Below, piece by piece: positions 15,518-20,426 of a stretch of DNA of 20,426 nucleotides (the first letter of the stretch is position 1; each line of letters begins with the position of its first letter). The position numbers were made by a program, and so were the translations under genes. The DNA is from Coptodactyla brooksi (Eukaryota; Arthropoda; Insecta; Coleoptera; Scarabaeidae). The stretch lies in contig JAWQRM010000688.1 of assembly GCA_033557675.1 (NCBI GenBank), positions 1-20,426 of the forward strand, given 5' to 3'. The notes beneath the pieces were generated by a model that saw nothing but the letters and a program-made list of their open reading frames with translations, was not told the origin of the DNA and did no database searches.

Positions 15518-16470
15518 ACTTTGTTACGAAGCCAAACGTTCCCAACCCTCAACTTTAGTTAGATGTCAGTGTTCCATTTTTAATCATTGATCCATTTACC
15601 TATATTTTAATATCTGAATTTAAACTTATAAGTTTCGCGCCATTGTGGTTTAGTGTTCTTTGTTCAGTTTTTGTTTTATGTTGGTAACTATTACAGCCAT
15701 TTTATCTTGAATTACGACATATGTACTTGTTAACTTTCCGTCTCTAACTGTTAAAAAAGTTTAGTCTGTGGATATCGTTCTGTTATAGTAGTTACGACTT
15801 TTCTGTAGGTAAGACCAATTGTTAGGTAAGATGTTACTTCAATTAATGTTATTTTCTGATTTACATGTGGTTTGTAAACCGTGATGAAGCCGACAAATCG
15901 CGGCGAAATATTGGCTGAATAAAAAGGTCATAACATAACCTCGTTTGCTCACGAACCCAATATCCCTGATATTGTCTACTTAACGAGCAAAAACGCTCCC
16001 TAAATTATATAAAACAAAATGGTTCCATCCAATACAGAAGAGCCTAGACCTATTTTAGTGTTTTTTCTAATACTTTTTCTTGATTAACCATTAGAATGTA
16101 CATAATCTAAAATTGCTCATAAATCCAACAATAGAGTCTTGGATGAATTTAAAAGTTTAGAAATAATGAAATTTAGGGGTAGGCTTAATAAAGACAGAGG
16201 AGTAATACCATTTTGCGTTCTGTCTACTTTAATAGACTAATTATGATAGAATTGCTGGGTTAGCTATTTGTACAGAGTGAAAATTAGAGTCTTTATCTTT
16301 ATAACAGAAACACTGGAGGTGGTAAAAGATACAGGGAGGGGCTTATGTAAGCAAGAGGTGGGAGTAAGATAAGGAAACACTTAATTGCCTACTAATTGGT
16401 TGTCCTAAAGCAATTAGTCTCTGCCTTTTTAGAATAGATAGCATCTTAAGTTAGTTGGTATTGACTTTTA
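15518..16470. other. unrecognised stretch with one hammerhead-like remnant
   Basis: No credible gene. At 15881-15908, GTGATGA, A, GCCG, an 8-nt loop, CGGC and GAAA reproduce a hammerhead stem II and both core blocks, except that the first base of CTGATGA is G. No convincing stem III or stem I is visible. It is followed by AATAAA-like and AAAAAGGTC sequence. It is probably a decayed relative from a different retroelement family. Confidence 0.4.
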
Positions 16471-16476
16471 TCATTC

Positions 16477-16515
16477 CTGATTATGCTAACTTGGTTAGCA
16501 AAACTTGTGTCGAGC
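16477..16515 (+). ncRNA. hammerhead-like fragment, degraded core
   Basis: CTGATTA (16477), stem II TGCTAACTTGGTTAGC, AAAAC, TTGT, GTC and GAGC (16512-16515) align with the 15434 motif. CTGATGA has become CTGATTA and GAAA has become AAAA, so it is dead. Downstream TTTTGGTGTGGTG...TTCGT matches the outer part of the 15279-15517 arms, showing that it is the same terminal-repeat family. Confidence 0.65.
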
Positions 16516-16548
16516 TGGTATTTTTTAGTTTTGGTGTGGTGTTGTTTC

Positions 16549-16790
16549 GTAATTGTTTCCAGACTACAGTGCTCTTTATACACAATATATCCTTGTTTGC
16601 TTATTTGACAATTCTTTACCTTTGCTAAAATAGCAAATTCTTTCCTTATTTTATATTTCTAGTTGTAGCGTGAAGTGCTTAACTTCACCTTATATGACCT
16701 TATATAACCTGACCTTATATTTCCTGTTTCCTTCTTGTAATTGTTTCCAGATTCAAATGCTCTATACACAATATATCCTCCCTTGCTCAG
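16549..16790 (+). repeat. pair of about 52-bp direct repeats
   Basis: GTAATTGTTTCCAGA (16549) ... TATACACAATATATCCT recurs at 16737-16790 with a few substitutions and a 3-nt indel. The offset is about 188 bp. Between the copies lie short ACCTTATAT(G/A) units near 16687-16725. Confidence 0.75.
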
Positions 16791-17572
16791 TTTTTTAAAT
16801 TTCCTCACTCCCTGCGTCCTTCACTTTAGAACTTTTACAGGATGTTTTAATAAGCCCCTGACTTTGAATATTTATTAAATAAAATTGGCCTTAAAATTAC
16901 TAAACAAGGCACAAAATTTAGGAATTTATCCACTCCATAACTGTATAGTATATTTAATAATAAAGTGAAGTAGCCCTAGCCACCGAACTTCTCCAGTCAA
17001 ATCCAAATATGTAGAAGTGTGTAAGCAATCTGCTAATGAACATTGTTTGATTTACTGAACCTTATACCATTAACGAATGAAATCCTTAGGTATCGTTCAT
17101 TTGTCTATGTTCTTCTAGAATGTACACCAAATAAATTCGGCTAAACATCTTCACCGCCATTTGTTTGTCTAACATGTACGTGGCTTATTGCTTAAAGATG
17201 GGTATCAGACAACGTCTTCTATTTACATCTGAATCGACCTTTAAAAGGGAGATTTGCTCACACATTCTGCTTCTTTCCAACTTCAATAATAATATATAAA
17301 AAATTCTTATATCTATTTAGTGTTTTTTTTTCTAGTACTATTTCTCTATTAATGCATGCTCATCTAACTTTACGATTAAATATATGCTTCTAACTTCTTT
17401 TTTTATTATTTTGGTACTACTACCGTAAAATTTCCTACTATACTAGCAACATAATGTAATAGTGAACATTCTTCCAAAGAATGTTGCTTCCGCTTTATTC
17501 AATATCTGTTTTATATTTTTCTATAAAAAGTTTAAGGCATAGACATTTACTTCTTCTGTTTTAGGTTTGGAG
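16791..17572. other. no recognisable gene
   Basis: AT-rich with T-tracts. ACAGGATGTTTTAATAAGCC near 16838 resembles a transposon terminus, but no inverted partner was found. The last part (T-rich, ending CTTCTGTTTTAG at 17563-17564) may be the end of an intron leading into copy B. Confidence 0.4.
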
Positions 17573-18172
17573 AATTGTGAATCTGGAAACAGGGAAGTTA
17601 TAATGATCAAGTACAGATATGAAGCAGGTTGTCTACAGTTTGAGGAAGAGAACTGCTTGAAGAATCATTACGGTAAATGAACTTCTGAAAAGAAAGCATT
17701 GTGCAAAGATGGTTGAGCGGAGATGCATACAAGTGTGCAACTTAGCAATATTCAACTGGACATAAAAGTGTTCTCATGATCTTCTCATTCACTTGAATGA
17801 AAAACCCTTTAAGTGCACTTACAAAAATTGTAAATGTCCACATTTAAGTACTTTAAATAATGGACAATCTCCTGAGCATGATAAATGTGAATTTACAACT
17901 TATCAAAAATTTAATCTAAGAAGACATATATTGATTACATTTATAACTTGCAAATGTTCAACTGTTCATAAATTCACCCTGAGGAAACACCTTCTCGTTC
18001 ACTCGTATGGAAAACCATTTAAATGCACCTACAAAGATTGTAAATGTTTGTCATTGGGTACTTTTACTAAGGGAAAATCTTGTCAGTGTGATATATGCGA
18101 ATATGCAGCTACTTTAAAGTATCATCTAAAACAGCACATATTGGCGAAAGTGTGATGCACCAAAAACTTTCA
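17565..18172 (+). pseudogene. C2H2 zinc-finger gene, copy B (multiply broken)
   Basis: After the acceptor-like TTCTGTTTTAG comes a short open leader (GLENCESGNREVIMIKYRYE, then AGCLQFEEENCLKNHYGK and a stop). Degraded finger AYKCAT-stop-QYSTGHKS follows, then the frame from 17793: NEKPFKCTYKNCKCPHL, a finger lacking its first Cys (HDKCEFTTYQKFNLRRH), another missing its linker and first Cys (ITCKCSTVHKFTLRKHLLVH), YGKPFKCTYKDCKCLSL, and an almost complete finger CDICEYAATLKYHLKQH. A deletion at about 18148 breaks the next linker. It shares module order, linkers and the KCTYKxCKC insert with copy A, and its 3' flank is homologous too, so it is a paralogous pseudogene. Confidence 0.8.
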
Positions 18173-18216
18173 AGTGTGCTGTGGACTAATAGACAACAAC
18201 ATACGTAGTACATACA

Positions 18217-18410
18217 CAACAATTTTAAAGAAAAAAGGGAGCAGTTAATGAAGACAAGCCATTGCTTTCGGTGGTACCACTATTTAACAAAACTGATGAC
18301 AGCTACATTTAACACAAAACTTATGGGACACCAGGCTTTCTGTACTATAGACCTCTAGCTGACCTTTGTTTAGAACCTCCAATATACCACCAAATTTCGA
18401 ACTTCCACTT
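18217..18410 (+). repeat. 3' flank of copy B, duplicated from/with 10466
   Basis: Partner of 10466-10700, lying about 45 bp after the last finger of copy B. Best-preserved parts are the CTACATTTAACACAAAA block and AGAACCTCCAATATACCACC (compare AGAACCTCAAAGGTATCCAC in copy A). The matching order shows that the duplication included downstream sequence and was DNA-level rather than a retrocopy of the exon alone. Confidence 0.7.
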
Positions 18411-18740
18411 TTAAATAAACAGTCCTTGTCTACAGATGACGAATGATTTTATTACAGACGACATTGTTTACAGCACTGGTACGTTATTTCCTTGCTTGAA
18501 AAGGTTGATTTCATAATTTTGTAAATAATGTACACTTAACCACTAATTATGAGGAAACTATAGGTAGCTGAAGAGTTAGCTACATACTAATTGCTAGCTA
18601 TCGCCTATTGACATTTACCGTATTTTGTATTTCTTGATTTTCTCAGAAAAATACACTTAAAAGCATTGTGGATTTTGGACCTTTGGTTTTGTAGCCAGTT
18701 CATTAATGGTTACCACTTAAACAAACCAGGAAATTAACTG
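18411..18740. other. no recognisable feature
   Basis: AT-rich; no frame of interest. The last part may belong to the Penelope-type terminal-repeat fragment that follows. Confidence 0.45.
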
Positions 18741-18805
18741 CTCGACGCATGTTTTACCAACCAAGTTGGCATTGTCGAGAGCCACCAGTCTGTCCGTGGT
18801 GGCTC
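18738..18805 (-). ncRNA. hammerhead-like fragment with upstream hairpin
   Basis: On the minus strand, GAGCCACCA (18805-18797) pairs perfectly with TGGTGGCTC (18787-18779) around a 9-nt loop. The motif TCGACAA, TGCCAACTTGGTTGGT, AAAAC, ATGC, GTC, GAGC follows directly. Stem I GCTC/GAGC, stem II and the GTC site are recognisable, but both core boxes are mutated. The hairpin's 3' arm supplies the GCTC of stem I, the same layout as at 15407-15476. Confidence 0.65.
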
Positions 18806-18884
18806 ACAGGTTTTGTATATTAGCTGAAATGGTTTATCATTTGAGTAAGTGAGGATGTGTTTAGAGAAGTTGGCATTATAAAAA

Positions 18885-19400
18885 CCTGAATATTATGCTG
18901 TTTTAGTTGTTGTATTTGAGTAGTTGCATATTTGCATGTATCATACTCACAAAATTGTCCCTTGTTAGAAGTATCTAATCGTGGGCATTTACATAGTTTT
19001 CTCTTGTAAGTGCACTTAAATGGTTATCATTTGAGTGAGTGAGTGGTTATCACTTGTATATTTTTGTATAGTCTTGTGAAGGCGCCTTTATAAACAGTTG
19101 AATATTTACATGTTGCACACTTATACGTTTTTAATGCATCACTGTGTTTGGCTAATATGTACTTTTTTTAGGTGTTGTTTCCAGGCAGTTGCAAATTCGC
19201 ATGTATCACACTCACAAGATTTTTCCTTATTTGAAGTAATTATGGATATTTACAAGTTTTATATATGCACTTAAATGGTTTATCATTTCAACGACAGTGG
19301 ACTTGTATGTTTTCGATGCATCACTATGCTTTACTAATATGTGCGTTTTTAGGAAGTATTTCGACTTAGTTGCAAATTGCCATGTATCACAGGCCAATTA
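18885..19400 (-). pseudogene. C2H2 zinc-finger gene, copy C (inverted, degraded)
   Basis: Reading the minus strand from about 19395: CDTWQFATKSKYFLKTHILV then KHSDASKTYK; a damaged linker (remnant of NDKPFKC) and a YKTCKYP insert; CECDTCEFATAWKQHLKK then a frame slip; ALKTYKCATCKYSTVYKGAF; a second damaged linker near 19045; and a final ECDTC-like finger (YDTCKYATTQIQQLKQ). The alternation of SDA(P/S)KTYK-linked and KPFK-linked fingers with the K-C-x-Y-K-x-C-K insert matches copies A and B. Several ligands are lost and there are at least three frame changes, so it encodes nothing. It is opposite in orientation to copy B, 0.7 kb away. Confidence 0.75.
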
Positions 19401-19597
19401 CTGATATTTTATTCCACTCTTTACTAATTGTATGCTGTAATGTAAATAAAAAACAAAAAATTACATTTTTTTTATTACTTAATGTTATATACTTTAACAC
19501 CTTTTATTAGTTTTCATGTATAGTCTTAGGATTTTCATGCATATTTGAAGCTTTTTATGTTGAATACTAGCTATGCCCGGCCACACGTTGCTGTGGC

Positions 19598-19960
19598 CTA
19601 CATGCGACATATAATTGGCCATGTGAAAAATAAAAGTAAATTTTTCGTTTGTCCGTTTTTTTTTGCATAAACATAAAGATCAGATGGTTTATCCACCCCA
19701 TAGCATGCGACGTATAATTGCCCATGAGAGAAGAAATTCTTTTTTAAATTCAAATCGCACACTTGCAAAGATTGCCCCGCTGCTTTATTGATAGTCATAG
19801 CAAATGTAAGGTGTATTGGAAATTGAAGTCATTTAAATTCGAATGGCATGTCAGTCAGAATAATTGCAAACATTTGATTTGAACCTATTATTAAAGATTT
19901 TAATCCTATCGCTACCGGCCGATCTTTCAAAACGATCTTTAAGAGTTAGTACAGTAGCGT
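19598..19960 (-). pseudogene. Helitron Pif1-like helicase C-terminus
   Basis: The minus strand reads SNQMFAIILTDMPFEFK, a TGA stop, LQFPIHLTFAMTINKAAGQS, then LQVCDLNLKKNFFSHGQLYV and ACYGVDKPSDLYVYAKKNGQ. F-A-M-T-I-N-K-x-x-G-Q-S-L and H-G-Q-L-Y-V-A-C are the last helicase motifs (V and VI region) of the Pif1-type domain of Helitron RepHel proteins, which unwind DNA during rolling-circle transposition. The usual S-R-V after A-C is Y-G-V here, replacing the arginine expected at the arginine-finger position. No upstream helicase motif is present in this window. Confidence 0.82.
19604..19735 (-). repeat. 27-bp direct repeat of the SHGQLYVAC-coding segment
   Basis: CATGCGAC(A/G)TATAATTG(G/C)CC then ATG(T/A)GA occurs at about 19602-19627 and 19705-19730. 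On the minus strand both encode S-H-G-Q-L-Y-V-A-C in their own frames. The downstream copy leads straight into the terminal hairpin of the Helitron. Confidence 0.75.
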
Positions 19961-19999
19961 AGTATATTCACCACAGCATCAAATTCGACTGGTAGCCCC

Positions 20000-20370
20000 T
20001 GTAGTATACACAACCAACATTATAGTACCAGAGGGGGGGCACCTCTGTGCTCCAGATGAGGATCGGTAGTATACATATACCATGCAGAACACGCTCCCAA
20101 AATTCGAAGTCAATCGACCGACTACTTTTCATCCAATTTAAGTAATAACAATATTTATTACAATAAGTAAGAATAAAAATATATTGTAAGAAAATAATAT
20201 ATATACAGAGAGAGCAACAATGGTTGAACGTATTTGCACTGTATATATATGTATCTACGGTCTCTACTTTTTATACTTAAATATTTTCTGCATCTTTATA
20301 CCAACTCCATCTTCTTTATTTAGACTAGAATAAACAATAAAATTAGGACGTTCAAGATAAAAAAAAATTA
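20000..20370. other. unrecognised, with short TA-rich tract
   Basis: It contains a G7 run (GAGGGGGGGCACCTC, near 20031-20045) and ATATATATACAGAGAGAGC (near 20198). No frame is convincing. It could be part of the Helitron interior or its flank. Confidence 0.4.
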
Positions 20371-20426
20371 GATGTACATCGTACATGACTTTCTCTTACC
20401 TTGCCCCTGGTTGAAATATAAAATTC
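20371..20426 (-). repeat. dispersed repeat, copy 2 (runs off the window)
   Basis: Matches 3288-3342 in the same orientation with a few substitutions (for example CATCGTACATGAC versus CATTGCACATGAC). The identical core is ACTTTCTCTTACCTTGCCCC. The right end is cut by the window edge. Confidence 0.65.

Larger units (their letters stand above)
19567..20000 (-). mobile_element. Helitron 3' end
   Basis: On the minus strand the element ends in GGGCATAG-CTAG, with CTAG at 19570-19567 and a T next to it (19566). That is the expected Helitron terminus and host-T junction. Eight nt upstream of CTAG is a hairpin with perfect 7-bp arms (19579-19585 and 19592-19598) and a 6-nt loop. The helicase C-terminus lies inside. 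The element is 5'-truncated or unrecognisable beyond about 20000; no Rep domain is in the window. Confidence 0.8.

Noticed and set aside
16838..16870. ACAGGATGTTTTAATAAGCC as a transposon terminus
   Set aside because: It resembles common insect terminal sequences, but no inverted partner or target duplication could be found.

Overview
The window is AT-rich animal nuclear DNA, almost certainly from an arthropod and probably an insect. The evidence is a nuclear copy of an insect-type mitochondrial ND5 gene (TGA read as Trp), a Penelope-like element, a Helitron, a Tc1/mariner-like transposon, spliceosomal-type introns, and decayed C2H2 zinc-finger genes. There are no bacterial-style operons, tRNAs, rRNAs or CRISPR arrays. 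I see no intact host gene; nearly everything recognisable is a broken copy.

Layout. 1-3900: a TA microsatellite, a hammerhead-like retroposon tail, the C-terminal relic of a LINE reverse transcriptase, a diverged pair of direct repeats and some coding-looking scraps. 3889-4010: a GC-richer patch with a hairpin. 4083-5065: the ND5 nuclear mitochondrial insertion (NUMT), with an 84-bp palindrome-bearing insertion. 5065-7677: mostly unrecognised AT-rich DNA, with one 56-codon protein-like relic at 6263. 7678-8402: a MITE-like element with 23-bp inverted termini, lying in what looks like the intron upstream of zinc-finger copy A (8452-10000). 10000-11390: palindromes, hairpins and the duplicated 3' flank of copy A. 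11396-12876: a TTF/hAT-type fragment, then a Penelope-like element (reverse transcriptase plus a broken GIY-YIG endonuclease). 12930-15200: a complete but dead Tc1/mariner-like element with matched termini, TA target duplication, one intron and a long-spacer DDE transposase. It is inserted just 3' of the Penelope coding region. 15279-15517: a long inverted repeat carrying hammerhead ribozyme motifs in both arms, most simply the terminal repeat of the Penelope element. 16477-18172: a further hammerhead-like fragment, then zinc-finger copy B, whose 3' flank matches that of copy A. 18741-19410: another hammerhead-like fragment and an inverted zinc-finger copy C, both on the minus strand. 19567-20000: the 3' end of a Helitron with its helicase C-terminus, terminal hairpin and CTAG end.

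How it fits together. The backbone is a family of zinc-finger genes built from a 237-nt two-finger module. It has been duplicated in direct (A, B) and inverted (C) orientation and then riddled by transposons. The most notable element is the hammerhead family: four copies share a core, and one (15434-15476, plus strand) keeps every canonical position I can check. In two copies the 5' strand of ribozyme stem I is also the 3' arm of an adjacent perfect hairpin, so the two folds would compete. All assignments come from reading the sequence; no database search was run.
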